Below, piece by piece: positions 1 through 9,263 of a stretch of DNA of 64,000 bases. The translations under genes and the position numbers were made by a program. Source of the stretch: an uncultured bacterium (GTDB lineage Bacteria; Bacillota; Clostridia; Lachnospirales; Lachnospiraceae); NCBI GenBank assembly GCA_948467735.1, contig CAOKFN010000005.1, positions 69,341 through 133,340 on the forward strand, read 5' to 3'. The notes below the pieces were generated by a model. The model was not told the origin of the DNA, did no database searches, and worked only from the letters and a program-made list of their open reading frames with translations. The first letter of the stretch is position 1. Each line of letters begins with the position of its first letter.

Positions 1-57
1 TCATCCGACGGCATCGGACGATGATTTTGACATTTGAAAAAGGGAGGAAATTGTAAT

Positions 58-1014
58 ATGGAATCATTGTCAGAGATTCGTTCACGCATAGAAGCGCTTG
101 GAATGGATTTTGAATTTATGGGAACGATTAAGACGAGCATGAACGGGGTAGAACGGGAAACATGGCTTTTGGAATATAAGGGGGCGCAGTTTGTCTTTGT
201 TTCCGGCCGGAAAAATGTTGTTCTGGGCTGGGATACGGCCAAGTGTCCTTTGGGCGAAGGGGTATTGGAGGGTCTGCGGGAAGAATTTGAAGCAGAACGG
301 GAGCATTGCGAGGAAGAACTGGAGGTCCTGCAAAGCGATTATCAGGATCGGATTGCAGAAGCGAATGCTGACGGCGATTGTACAAAGGCGGAGAAACTGG
401 CCGCAGAACGTGCGGAAGAATTGGAAATTTGGCAGAAGGAGCTGGTGGAAGGCGGGTGTGCGAGCTGGGAGAACTATATGGCCAAATGGAATGAAAATCT
501 GGCCCGGTGCTTATCGCCGCTGCGCACGGCTGATATTGGGGATATGCTTGTAGAAGTGGACAGCCGTTACATAGAAAAGGACGCCCCGTCCTTAAAGGAG
601 GCCGTCCGTTTGCTGAAAGAAGGCCCTTTTACGCTGGCTTCGGAGGATGAGTGGGAATATCTCTGCAGCGGCGGTACGCGGACATTGTTCCGCTGGGGAG
701 ATACGCTAAAGGATGTATTGGATGAGATTTACGATGTGGGCTGTGACTGCGGGGATGAGGAGGAAACGGAGGAAGAAACATCGTCCATGCTGGGACCCAA
801 CATGCTGGGGCTGCGTATCGCTTATGATTCTTATAAAAACGAAATAATAGACAATACACAGTATACCAAAGGCGGGGACGGCGGCTGTTCTCTCTGCGGG
901 GGAGACGGCCCCATATATGTCCTGCCCTGCTATACGGCGTTCTATCGCCAGAAGGACCATGTGGAGCCGTTATCGGACAATTATTATTGTTACCGCCGGA
1001 TTATCCGGCTGTAG
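58..1014 (+). CDS. hypothetical protein with a formylglycine-generating-enzyme-like C-terminal region
   Basis: A 318-residue soluble protein without signal peptide or membrane segment. The ATG at 58 is preferred over the in-frame TTG at 34 because AGGGAGG lies at 41-47. The middle (about residues 70-140) is Glu/Lys-rich and probably helical. The C-terminal half has the spacing of the SUMF1/EgtB/PvdO (FGE-sulfatase) fold: EDEWEYLCSGG followed by FRWGD matches the family motif EAEWEYAARGG...YPWGD, and the protein ends in YYCYRRIIRL like the closing arginine strand. The acidic stretch DEEETEEETSS interrupts the domain. The catalytic cysteines of true formylglycine-generating enzymes cannot be placed, so an enzymatic role is not claimed. 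The fold assignment is inference. The next gene starts 47 bp downstream on the same strand. Confidence 0.6.
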   Translation: MESLSEIRSRIEALGMDFEFMGTIKTSMNGVERETWLLEYKGAQFVFVSGRKNVVLGWDTAKCPLGEGVLEGLREEFEAEREHCEEELEVLQSDYQDRIAEANADGDCTKAEKLAAERAEELEIWQKELVEGGCASWENYMAKWNENLARCLSPLRTADIGDMLVEVDSRYIEKDAPSLKEAVRLLKEGPFTLASEDEWEYLCSGGTRTLFRWGDTLKDVLDEIYDVGCDCGDEEETEEETSSMLGPNMLGLRIAYDSYKNEIIDNTQYTKGGDGGCSLCGGDGPIYVLPCYTAFYRQKDHVEPLSDNYYCYRRIIRL

Positions 1015-1061
1015 TCGCTCGTGAGTATAACAGACTATAAATTTGATGGGAGCAAGATGCC

Positions 1062-1628
1062 ATGAATATACAACATCCGCAGGAAATGATACTAAAAACT
1101 TATGATTATAACGGAATTACAGTTGATTTGGTTGAATGGAGCGACACTGTCTGGTGTGGAAAAATTGGTTATGCGGTTAATACTGTTGATGAACCGAACG
1201 TTGAAGGAATTATGGAAGATTTTATGTCTATTTCTGCCGTGCCTAACGGCCGCGAAGATAATTGGGATATCTGCATGAGTGTGAATTATCTTTCAAGTGA
1301 ACGGCCAAGCGGCGTAATGTTCGGCTTCCTTGTTGATACTGATGTTCAGCCGGCTTCCTATGATATTTACAAGATTCCCGCCGCAAAATTTTTACGAGTA
1401 AGAATTTGTGATGAAACCTCAGGAGCGCTTGGGCGGGAGCCTTGGAAGGGCGGAGTTCCTCCCTATCAGTGGATTGGAGAGCAGATTGGTCCTAAACTGG
1501 GCTATACTTATGGCAGCGATATGCTGCCAATCTTAGAATACTATGGTTTTTTCAAACCTGAAGAGGGAACACATGAATATTGTTACTTGTATGTTCCGGT
1601 GAAGGAAAATAATACTTTGGTAAAATAG
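1062..1628 (+). CDS. GyrI-like/AraC effector-binding domain protein
   Basis: A 188-residue soluble protein that reads as a stand-alone GyrI-like (AraC_E_bind) small-molecule-binding domain. Visible hallmarks are the early strand, a Pro/Gly-rich central loop, the strand YDIYKIPAAKFLRVRI matching the family's conserved 'IPAGKYAVF' position, and the late PYQWIGEQ helix that precedes the final strand. There is no DNA-binding helix-turn-helix, so this is the orphan form; such proteins bind hydrophobic or amphipathic ligands or act as inhibitor or hydrolase modules. The start is supported by GGGAG at 1048-1052. A strong intrinsic terminator directly follows, so the transcription unit ends here. The ligand is unknown. 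Confidence 0.65.
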   Translation: MNIQHPQEMILKTYDYNGITVDLVEWSDTVWCGKIGYAVNTVDEPNVEGIMEDFMSISAVPNGREDNWDICMSVNYLSSERPSGVMFGFLVDTDVQPASYDIYKIPAAKFLRVRICDETSGALGREPWKGGVPPYQWIGEQIGPKLGYTYGSDMLPILEYYGFFKPEEGTHEYCYLYVPVKENNTLVK

Positions 1629-1638
1629 GCTCCATTTA

Positions 1639-1675
1639 GCGCTGAATTTTATTTAGTGAAATTCAGCGCGGTTTT
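1639..1675 (+). terminator. intrinsic terminator after the GyrI-like gene
   Basis: A perfect 11-bp stem (GCGCTGAATTT at 1639-1649 with AAATTCAGCGC at 1659-1669), a 9-nt loop and a GGTTTT tail. It starts 10 nt after the TAG stop. Confidence 0.8.
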
Positions 1676-1749
1676 GTAGACTTGCAGATTTCCAGAGTAT
1701 ATTTTCCGAAAAAGAAGGAATGAATTTACACGAATAGGTTATACTGACA

Positions 1750-1783
1750 GGGAACAGTAAATCTTCATAGATTTGCTGTTCCC
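1750..1783. other. 15-bp hairpin in the 1629-1926 intergenic region
   Basis: GGGAACAGTAAATCT (1750-1764) pairs with AGATTTGCTGTTCCC (1769-1783) with a single wobble and a TCAT tetraloop. No U tract follows, so it is not an obvious terminator. It sits between the terminator at 1639 and tepA and could be a small palindromic repeat or an RNA structure. The rest of this 298-bp gap shows no gene. Confidence 0.55.
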
Positions 1784-1926
1784 TGCGGCGTTTATGACAG
1801 GAAAAATCGGGCAGTCAGGCAGAGTTTAGTAAATGAAAAATCAATTTACTTTGCAGCAAATGGAGAAGAATAAAAATTCATTATAGAAATAAATTGTCCC
1901 TGATTACAGTTGAATAGGAGAAGAAA

Positions 1927-2640
1927 ATGGCACAATCAGCTCAGAACGACGAAAAGAAGATAGAAAAGGAAGAGCACCGTGACGAAAGGATAGAACAGAC
2001 AGGACAGGCGACGCTGGATGAGAACGGCAAGCTGGAAAATATACATTTAATTTCCATTATCGGAGAAATTGAAGGTCATGATAATCTGTCCAACAATTCC
2101 AAGACAACGAAATATGAGCACATACTGCCCAGTCTGGCGGCGATTGAGGATAGTAGTGAAATCAAGGGAGTTTTAGTGCTTTTGAATACCATGGGCGGAG
2201 ATGTGGAAGCGGGGCTGGCGATTGCGGAAATGATTGCATCGCTCAGCAAACCTACGGTTTCGCTGGTGCTTGGGGGAAGCCATTCCATCGGAGTCCCGAT
2301 TGCGGTGAGTACGGATTATTCCTATATTGTACCCACGGGAACCATGGTTATCCATCCGGTGCGCATGAACGGCATGGTGATAGGCGTGCCCCAGACCTTT
2401 GAGTATTTTAAGCTGATTCAGGATAGAATCACGGGATTTGTGTGCAGCCACTGCAGGATTGATAAGAGTACCTTGGAGGAATTAATGATGGAAACCGGGG
2501 TTCTGACAAAGGATGTGGGGACGATTCTGGTGGGCGAGGAAGCGGTAAACCACGGCATCATCGACGAAGTGGGAGGCATTGACAAGGCAATCGCCCGGCT
2601 GCATGAGATGATTAAGGAAAAAAACACCGCAGAGCAGTAA
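1927..2640 (+). CDS. tepA: ClpP/TepA-family serine protease (translocation-enhancing protein)
   Basis: A 237-residue member of the ClpP/crotonase fold, closest in layout to Bacillus TepA (YmfB). The N-terminal ~35 residues are charged and disordered-looking. The catalytic triad can be placed: Ser120 in GGSHSIG, His143 in MVIHPVRM, and Asp196 in LTKDVGT, which precedes the family block GEEAVNHGIIDEVGG. NTMGGDVEAGLAIAE (residues 88-102) is the substrate-cleft strand-turn-helix of the family. GAATAGGAGAAGAAA ahead of the ATG supplies the ribosome binding site. In Bacillus and many Clostridia this gene directly precedes ftsK/spoIIIE; here the same order is kept but a reverse-strand nuclease gene separates them. 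Confidence 0.88.
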   Translation: MAQSAQNDEKKIEKEEHRDERIEQTGQATLDENGKLENIHLISIIGEIEGHDNLSNNSKTTKYEHILPSLAAIEDSSEIKGVLVLLNTMGGDVEAGLAIAEMIASLSKPTVSLVLGGSHSIGVPIAVSTDYSYIVPTGTMVIHPVRMNGMVIGVPQTFEYFKLIQDRITGFVCSHCRIDKSTLEELMMETGVLTKDVGTILVGEEAVNHGIIDEVGGIDKAIARLHEMIKEKNTAEQ

Positions 2641-2733
2641 TTATTTAGGGAAAGCGCTGAAGCATAAAAGGCGGATATCTTTTCGGTTGAAAGGAACTAA
2701 AAATATGGGGCTGCGGTGAAAAAAGGCGCGAAT

Positions 2734-3594
2734 CTACAGGCCGCAGTCCTCCCTAAACTGCGCTATGCTTTGAGATTTAGAGGCGGTTTTGAGCCATAAG
2801 TATAATACCTCAATATTTTTTTCCGACATAATTTTCTCTTTCAATTCCAGCGGAATATTGCCGTATTCCTCCAGAAGCTGAAAAATGGACTGCGCGATTC
2901 CTTCCGCTTTCCCGGCGTCCCAGACATATTCATCCTCCGCCCGGCGGTCCCGGATGTCCTTCAGACGCTGTTCATACATTAGCCGAAACGGCCTGATCAG
3001 GCTCATTTTCCGCAGTATTTCAGCTGCTTCCAAGATTCCCTTGTTTTTCGTCTTCATCATATCCAGATCCTCCCAGCTCTTGGCGTTGAACAGCCGGACC
3101 CATTCATCCACCGCGCCGCTTTCGTTCGGCTTCTTTCCAAGTTCTATGATATGCAGTTCAAACAGGTCAGTCAGCTCTCTGCCGTTTTTGTTCCGCAGGA
3201 GGTACGCCGAATGGCATTCCTTCTCTTCCGTCAGCTTAAAATCGAGAATGCTGATACTGACGCACCTGCGGAGCCGCCCATAGTCCTGTCCGGATTTCAG
3301 GTCCTCCGCATACATCTTTGCAAGGTAGAACAGTTTCCGCTTGATCCAGTGGTTTTGGCGGCGCACCTGAAGTTCAATGTTAATCTTTGTGCCGTCGTCC
3401 AGCTCCAGAGCCATGTCGAGAATTCCCTGCTTCTGCTGCCGGAAGCGCTTCCACAGATAGGGATTCACAATTCTGACGGCTTTCATGCTTTCTGCCGGGA
3501 TGTCCAGCACGTCGCTCAGGAACTGTTTTCTAATATTTTCATAAGAAAAAAGCTCCCGAAATACATAATCGTTCTTTAACGAGACAAACTGCAT
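2734..3594 (-). CDS. Rpn-family recombination-promoting nuclease / putative transposase (PD-(D/E)xK)
   Basis: A 286-residue protein of the Rpn (YhgA-like, PD-(D/E)XK nuclease transposase) family, related to E. coli RpnA, which stimulates RecA-independent recombination. Signatures: N-terminal LKNDYVFRELF, the nuclease core ILDMALELDDGTKINIELQ giving Asp...Glu-x-Gln as catalytic residues, then a basic helix region and a long helical C-terminus. The ATG at 3594 is chosen because AAAGGAG lies 6 nt upstream; the reading frame extends 44 codons further but that part has no ribosome binding site. It lies opposite to and between tepA and ftsK, a pair usually adjacent, so it is probably a later insertion. 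It has its own promoter at 3755-3782. Confidence 0.8.
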   Translation of the reverse strand: MQFVSLKNDYVFRELFSYENIRKQFLSDVLDIPAESMKAVRIVNPYLWKRFRQQKQGILDMALELDDGTKINIELQVRRQNHWIKRKLFYLAKMYAEDLKSGQDYGRLRRCVSISILDFKLTEEKECHSAYLLRNKNGRELTDLFELHIIELGKKPNESGAVDEWVRLFNAKSWEDLDMMKTKNKGILEAAEILRKMSLIRPFRLMYEQRLKDIRDRRAEDEYVWDAGKAEGIAQSIFQLLEEYGNIPLELKEKIMSEKNIEVLYLWLKTASKSQSIAQFREDCGL

Positions 3595-3754
3595 GTTTTT
3601 CTCCTTTGAAAGATGCCCGCAGAAGAAAAATCCTGCCTGTCCACCAGAAATCTTCTGCTCCTCTTGTTGATTATTGGAATAAAAGCATAGATTTCTTGAA
3701 AAAACGAAAATAGAATAAAATGCCATGTATTAGAAAATGTTATGCTTTGTGTTT

Positions 3755-3782
3755 ATTCTAACATATTCGGTGGGTTTGTCAA
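3755..3782 (-). promoter_or_regulatory. sigma-A promoter of the Rpn-type nuclease gene
   Basis: Read on the minus strand: TTGACA (3782-3777), a 16-bp spacer and TAGAAT (3760-3755). It lies 160 bp upstream of the start at 3594. This is the best -35 hexamer seen in the window. Confidence 0.65.
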
Positions 3783-3970
3783 GCGTAAATTTGCTAAAAA
3801 TGACAAAGATATTTTAAACTTCCTTTAACGATTCTTTTGACATGCTCTGGAGAGAGCTGCAAAACAGAGGGCGGCTGTTTCTCTAATGATTTGTCAAAAA
3901 AGTACCTAAAAAAGAAACGGAGATATATTCATGGGTATTTTCTGAGTCTCAATCTCCCGAGTTTCCGGTT

Positions 3971-4005
3971 GGCGGCTTGTCAAGCCGCCTGAAAAATGAT
4001 ATAAT
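3971..4005 (+). promoter_or_regulatory. ftsK promoter with palindrome over the -35 box
   Basis: TTGTCA (3977-3982), a 17-bp spacer and TATAAT (4000-4005). The -35 box is embedded in the perfect palindrome GGCGGCTT-GTC-AAGCCGCC (3971-3989), a possible operator. The 5' leader then holds a second inverted repeat, GCGCAATGC (4021-4029) with GCATTGCGC (4052-4060), before the AGGAG at 4077. Confidence 0.65.
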
Positions 4006-4091
4006 GTCCCTGTGAGCGATGCGCAATGCCCACAAACGTAGTAAAATCCATGCATTGCGCAAAATGCCCATAGATAGGAGAGGTTGATAAG

Positions 4092-7000
4092 ATGGCGGCT
4101 TCCAACGGAAGAAAAACATCATCTTCAAATAAAAGAACTGCCCTCAGTACTACAACAAAAGGCACTGTAAAAACAAGGACTTCCGCACAGAAGAAAAAAG
4201 AGGAAGCTCAGCAGCTGGCCCGGGACAGCGCACTGTTCCATGAGATAGGTCTGATTGTGCTGTTCGCCGTTATGGTGCTTTTATTTTGCTGCAATTTTGG
4301 TATTGTCGGACCAGTGGGAAACACCGTCAGCGGCGTTTTGTTCGGTTTATTCGGGCTGACGGCCTATGCCGCTCCCGTGCTGATTTTTCTGGCGGCGGCA
4401 TTCTGGTTTGCCAACGAAGGCAATGCCAGCGCGGCCAGAAAGCTGATTGCGGGTATTCTGCTGTTTGTGATAGCGGGCGTGGTCTTTGACATGCTTTGGA
4501 TGAAGAAAAGCGCCGATGCGGAATATAATGTGGTTCTATTATATGAGGGCTGTCGTGACGGGAAGGCGGGCGGCGGCATTCTGGGCGGAAGCATCAGCTT
4601 TTGCCTGCAGCATTATCTCGGCACTTTGGGGACGGTGCTGGTGGTGCTGGTGGTTTCCGTGGTATGCCTGATTCTCTTGACCGAAAAATCCATCCTTGAC
4701 AGTATAAAGCGGGGCGGCAGCCGCGTGCGTGAGCTGTCCAGAGAGGATGCGCGCCGTCGCCGGGAAGAAGCCGAGAGACGCCGGGAGGAGATGGAAAGGC
4801 GCAGAGAGGAAGAAGCAGGGTATGATGAGGACGATGGGCAGGAGGATGAGGGATACGAGGAGGACGCCGGGAAACGCGGAGGGAATGGACAGAGAGCAGA
4901 GAGCGAGAGACGGAGAGAAAATGCCGAAAGGCGCAGGGAGAACATAGATAGACGCCGTGAGAATATGGAGCGGCGAAAAGAGGAATCAAGGAGACGGAGA
5001 GAGGAGGGCAGGCTTCGGAGGCAGGCTCAGGAAGAACAGCGCAGGATCAGGGCAGAGGAAAAGGAGAATGAAAAAATACTGCGCATGGAAAGAAAAGTTT
5101 CCGGGGTTATGCTGGACACGGCGCTGCAGAGACCGGAGGCGTCTTCTTATCGTGATGAAATGCACGAAATTATATTGGAAGAGGAAACCGAGGAACTGCT
5201 GCCGCAGGATAATGCCGAGTCTGTCATACAGGAAGGCGCGGAAACAGAGAATGTAAAGTATGCGGATTCGGAACGTGGGGAGTCGGTAAAAACGGATACG
5301 AAGAGGGCGGAAAACAGTGAGACGCTGCCTGCGCAGGAGAGCGGCGCTGCCTTTGACCAATGGGATATGCAGGATCTGCCGATTAGGATACATATAGAAG
5401 GACAGGAGCAGTATCCTTTAGGAGCCGCAGAAATGTCAGGGCAGGAAGCAGACTCTGCAGGCGGCGCGGGAGGAGCAGAACAGGCAGCGGCAAGGCCTGC
5501 GGAGACAGAACCTTTCATAGAAGAAGGAATTATTAAGGGAGAAGGACTTTCCACAGAAGAAGGAATTTCTAGGGAAGAAGCATTTTCCGCGGCGGAAGGG
5601 GGTTCCATGGAAGCAGGAACTTTCGTGGGAGAAGGAATGTCCATGGAAGAAGGAGCTTTCATGACAGAGGGATTGCCTGCGGAAAAAATGACAGCAGATG
5701 AAATGCGTTCTGTTTCTGAGGGAGAGGTGCGGTCTGACTCCGACGGGTATTCTCCGTCGGCTGTGAATAGGGCGGCGTCTGCGTCCATAGATACATCCGA
5801 AACACAGGCGGAGTCAGTATCTCCGCCCATGAGATCGGCAGCAGCGTCTGCATCCCCATCCATGAGACCGGCAGCAGCACCTGCGTCCGCATCCGTCAGG
5901 CCGAGACCGGCCGCGGGAAATCCGTCAGGCCGGGGAGCGGAAAATCAACTGAGGATGGAAGAAGGATTCGGGCAGGAAATTGCCGACAACGACATAATAC
6001 TTCCCAAACAATACCTATTTCCCCCTATTACGCTGCTGCAAAAGGGAAAGGCAATGACGGGGGATTCGGTCAGAGAGTTGAAGAATACTGCAATGCACCT
6101 CCAGCAGACCTTAAGCACTTTTGGAGTCAAAGTCACCATTACGGATATTAGTCAGGGGCCCAGCGTGACTCGCTACGAGCTGCAGCCGGAGCAGGGAGTG
6201 AAGGTATCCAAAATCGTCGGACTTGCAGACGACATTAAACTGAACTTAGCGGCCATGGATATCAGAATTGAAGCGCCCATTCCGGGCAAGGCGGCCATTG
6301 GAATAGAAGTACCCAACAAGGAAAGCATGACCGTGGCGCTGCGGGACCTGCTGGAGACCACGGAGTTTAAAGAATTTCCTTCCAATCTTGCTTTTGCGGT
6401 GGGCAAGGATATCGGGGGCAAGGTGATTGTAGCGGATATTGCCAAAATGCCCCACATGCTGATTGCGGGAGCTACGGGCTCGGGAAAATCCGTCTGTATT
6501 AATACTTTGATCATGAGTATATTGTACAAGGCTCATCCCGATGATGTGAAGCTTATCATGGTTGATCCTAAGGTGGTGGAGCTTAGCATATATAATGGAA
6601 TTCCTCATCTGCTGATTCCTGTTGTGACAGATCCTAAGAAAGCATCCGCGGCGCTTCATTGGGGTGTGGCGGAGATGGAGGACAGATACCGGAAATTTGC
6701 GGAATGCAATGTGAGGGATTTGAAGGGATACAATAAAAAGGTGGAGGCCATGCGGGAAAAAGGCATGGAGGATGCGCCTAAGAAGCTGCCGCAGATTGTC
6801 ATTATCGTTGACGAGCTTGCGGATTTAATGATGGTATGCCCGGGGGAGGTGGAGGAATCTATCTGCCGTCTGGCCCAGCTGGCGCGGGCGGCGGGCATTC
6901 ATTTAATTATCGCCACACAGCGTCCCAGCGTGGACGTCATCACCGGTTTGATTAAAGCCAATATGCCCAGCCGGGTGGCGTTTTCCGTGTCCAGCGGCGT

Positions 7001-7469
7001 TGACTCAAGGACGATTCTGGATATGGTGGGCGCGGAGAAGCTTTTGGGAAAGGGAGATATGCTCTTTTATCCTCAGGGATATGCGAAGCCGGCCCGGGTA
7101 CAGGGAGCCTTTGTCTCGGATAACGAAGTTTCTGATGTGGTTGACTTTATGAAAAATCAGACTTTGGGCAATGTCTATGCCGCGGAAATTGAGGAAAAAA
7201 TAAAGAATATGGGCAGTTCATCAGGGAGCGGCGCATCCGGCGGCAGCGCGGTGGACGATTTGTTTGAAAAAGCGGGCCGGCTTATCATAGATAAGGATAA
7301 AGCGTCCATCGGCATGCTGCAGAGAGCGCTTCAAATCGGGTTCAACAGAGCGGCAAGGATTATGGATCAGCTCAGCAGTTATGGCGTGGTAGGCGAGGAA
7401 GAAGGCACAAAGCCCAGAAAGATACTGATGAGTCCGGAACAGTTTGAACAACTGTTGGAAGAAGTATGA
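4092..7469 (+). CDS. ftsK: DNA translocase FtsK/SpoIIIE
   Basis: A 1125-residue membrane-anchored DNA pump that moves chromosome ends through the division or sporulation septum. Four transmembrane helices occupy about residues 50-200. A linker of some 430 residues follows: first an Arg/Glu-rich segment with repeated RRREE/ERRRE units (about 215-330), then a Glu/Gly/Ser/Met-rich segment of loose EEG-S-M-E units and a Pro/Ala/Ser stretch. The motor starts near residue 632 (DNDIILPKQYLFPP), with Walker A GATGSGKS at 793-800 and Walker B IIIVDELADLMM further on. The C-terminal gamma domain (about 1050-1125, KASIGMLQRALQIGFNRAAR) is the winged helix that reads KOPS/SRS sites. Family members are usually near 750-850 residues, so the excess is all linker. 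A ribosome binding site AGGAG sits 11 nt upstream of the ATG. Confidence 0.95.
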   Translation: MAASNGRKTSSSNKRTALSTTTKGTVKTRTSAQKKKEEAQQLARDSALFHEIGLIVLFAVMVLLFCCNFGIVGPVGNTVSGVLFGLFGLTAYAAPVLIFLAAAFWFANEGNASAARKLIAGILLFVIAGVVFDMLWMKKSADAEYNVVLLYEGCRDGKAGGGILGGSISFCLQHYLGTLGTVLVVLVVSVVCLILLTEKSILDSIKRGGSRVRELSREDARRRREEAERRREEMERRREEEAGYDEDDGQEDEGYEEDAGKRGGNGQRAESERRRENAERRRENIDRRRENMERRKEESRRRREEGRLRRQAQEEQRRIRAEEKENEKILRMERKVSGVMLDTALQRPEASSYRDEMHEIILEEETEELLPQDNAESVIQEGAETENVKYADSERGESVKTDTKRAENSETLPAQESGAAFDQWDMQDLPIRIHIEGQEQYPLGAAEMSGQEADSAGGAGGAEQAAARPAETEPFIEEGIIKGEGLSTEEGISREEAFSAAEGGSMEAGTFVGEGMSMEEGAFMTEGLPAEKMTADEMRSVSEGEVRSDSDGYSPSAVNRAASASIDTSETQAESVSPPMRSAAASASPSMRPAAAPASASVRPRPAAGNPSGRGAENQLRMEEGFGQEIADNDIILPKQYLFPPITLLQKGKAMTGDSVRELKNTAMHLQQTLSTFGVKVTITDISQGPSVTRYELQPEQGVKVSKIVGLADDIKLNLAAMDIRIEAPIPGKAAIGIEVPNKESMTVALRDLLETTEFKEFPSNLAFAVGKDIGGKVIVADIAKMPHMLIAGATGSGKSVCINTLIMSILYKAHPDDVKLIMVDPKVVELSIYNGIPHLLIPVVTDPKKASAALHWGVAEMEDRYRKFAECNVRDLKGYNKKVEAMREKGMEDAPKKLPQIVIIVDELADLMMVCPGEVEESICRLAQLARAAGIHLIIATQRPSVDVITGLIKANMPSRVAFSVSSGVDSRTILDMVGAEKLLGKGDMLFYPQGYAKPARVQGAFVSDNEVSDVVDFMKNQTLGNVYAAEIEEKIKNMGSSSGSGASGGSAVDDLFEKAGRLIIDKDKASIGMLQRALQIGFNRAARIMDQLSSYGVVGEEEGTKPRKILMSPEQFEQLLEEV

Positions 7470-7512
7470 GAAGAAAATCTAACGCTCGCGGAAGGAAAGG
7501 AGGAGGCAGAAT

Positions 7513-9237
7513 ATGGGAACAAATCATCCCACAGAAAAGGAGCCTTCGATAGAAAAGGTGCAGAAACATGTGTCGGATATAGAGATTGCTCAGAGGGCTG
7601 TCTTGGAGCCGATTGGCCAAGTGGCCAATCGGCTGGGCGTGCCGGAGGAGGCCTTGGAATACTATGGGAGATATAAAGCAAAAATTTCGGAGGAATATCT
7701 GGCAGGCTTAAAGGACAGGCCGGACGGAAAGCTGATTCTGGTAACGGCGATTAATCCGACTCCCGCAGGGGAGGGAAAAACCACCGTCAGCATAGGGCTG
7801 GGGCAGGCGTTTGGCAGGCTGGGCAGGAAGGCGGTGACTGCGCTGCGGGAACCGTCTCTTGGGCCGTGTTTTGGTATCAAGGGCGGAGCCGCAGGAGGCG
7901 GATATTCGCAGGTGGTTCCCATGGAGGAGCTGAACCTTCATTTTACGGGGGATTTTCATGCGGTAACTTCGGCCAATAATCTTCTGGCGGCACTTCTGGA
8001 CAACCATATTCAGCAGGGAAACGCCCTGAAGATTGATACCAGACAGATTGTATGGAAACGCTGTATGGATATGAACGACAGAGTGCTCCGAAATATTGTG
8101 GTGGGGCTGGGCAGCAGGCTGGATGGTTTTGTCAGGGAGGATCATTTTGTCATTACGGTGGCAAGCGAAATTATGGCGATTCTCTGTCTGGCGGAGGACA
8201 TGAGAGATTTAAAAGAACGTCTGGCAAGGATTATCGCTGCCTATAATATGGCCGGAGAACCGGTGACAGCCGGGGAACTGCAGGCGGTGGGGGCTATGGC
8301 GGCGCTTTTGAAGGACGCCATGAAGCCCAATTTAATACAGACCTTGGAACACACTCCCGTGCTGGTACATGGGGGGCCTTTTGCCAATATCGCCCATGGC
8401 TGTAATTCTGTCAGGGCCACTAGGGCGGCACTGAAAATGGCGGATTACTGCATCACGGAAGCAGGATTCGGAGCTGACCTTGGGGCTGAGAAATTTTTTG
8501 ATATCAAATGCCGTATGGCGGGTTTGAAGCCGGACGCAGTCGTTCTTGTTGCCACGATTCGCGCTTTGAAGTATAATGGCGGTGCGGCGGTGGAAGGCTT
8601 GGGCACCGAAAATCTGGACGCTTTGAAAAAAGGCATCGTCAATCTGGAGAAGCATATAGAAAATTTACAGAAATACGGCGTGCCGGTGGTGGTGACACTG
8701 AATTCTTTCGCGACGGATACGGAGGCGGAGACGGAGTTTGTCCGTGAATTCTGCGAGACAAAAGGATGTGAATTTGCCCTGTCGGAAGTGTGGGCAAAGG
8801 GCGGTGAGGGCGGAATCGCCTTGGCGGAGAAGGTGCTGGAAACCCTGAATTCCAAGGAAAGCCGTTTTCAGGTGTTATATGAAGATTCGCTGCCGCCGGA
8901 GGAAAAGATTCAAATCGTGGCAAGGGAAATTTATGGCGCGGGGAAGGTCAGTTTTTCGCCTGCAGCGAAAAAGCAGCTGCAAAAGGTGACGCAGTTAGGC
9001 TTCGGAACACTTCCTGTCTGTATGGCGAAAAATCAGTATTCCCTTTCGGATAATCCGAAGCTTTTGGGACGGCCTCAGGGATTTGAACTAACGGTCAGAG
9101 AGGTATATGTATCCGCAGGTGCGGGATTTATTGTTGCGCTGACGGGGGACGTGGTGACGATGCCGGGTTTATCTAAAAAGCCAGCCGCCTATGGAATTGA
9201 TGTGGATGACAATGGAGTGATTACAGGTTTGTTCTGA
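7513..9237 (+). CDS. fhs: formate--tetrahydrofolate ligase
   Basis: A 574-residue enzyme that joins formate to tetrahydrofolate with ATP to give 10-formyl-THF, feeding one-carbon metabolism or the methyl branch of the Wood-Ljungdahl pathway. The P-loop [10 protein letters not shown] is at residues 82-91, and the family blocks [50 protein letters not shown] and [19 protein letters not shown] are all intact. The product is slightly longer than the ~556 residues typical of clostridial Fhs because of an N-terminal extension. It starts 43 bp after ftsK with AAAGGAGGAGG upstream; read-through from ftsK is possible since no terminator is seen between them. Confidence 0.96.
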   Translation: MGTNHPTEKEPSIEKVQKHVSDIEIAQRAVLEPIGQVANRLGVPEEALEYYGRYKAKISEEYLAGLKDRPDGKLILVTAINPTPAGEGKTTVSIGLGQAFGRLGRKAVTALREPSLGPCFGIKGGAAGGGYSQVVPMEELNLHFTGDFHAVTSANNLLAALLDNHIQQGNALKIDTRQIVWKRCMDMNDRVLRNIVVGLGSRLDGFVREDHFVITVASEIMAILCLAEDMRDLKERLARIIAAYNMAGEPVTAGELQAVGAMAALLKDAMKPNLIQTLEHTPVLVHGGPFANIAHGCNSVRATRAALKMADYCITEAGFGADLGAEKFFDIKCRMAGLKPDAVVLVATIRALKYNGGAAVEGLGTENLDALKKGIVNLEKHIENLQKYGVPVVVTLNSFATDTEAETEFVREFCETKGCEFALSEVWAKGGEGGIALAEKVLETLNSKESRFQVLYEDSLPPEEKIQIVAREIYGAGKVSFSPAAKKQLQKVTQLGFGTLPVCMAKNQYSLSDNPKLLGRPQGFELTVREVYVSAGAGFIVALTGDVVTMPGLSKKPAAYGIDVDDNGVITGLF

Positions 9238-9263
9238 AGGGTAATGTGAGGTGGCACAGGTAT

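Noticed and set aside
5147..5863. 238-codon Ser/Pro/Ala-rich minus-strand frame
   Set aside because: Antisense to the repetitive FtsK linker; its composition is the complement of the linker repeats.
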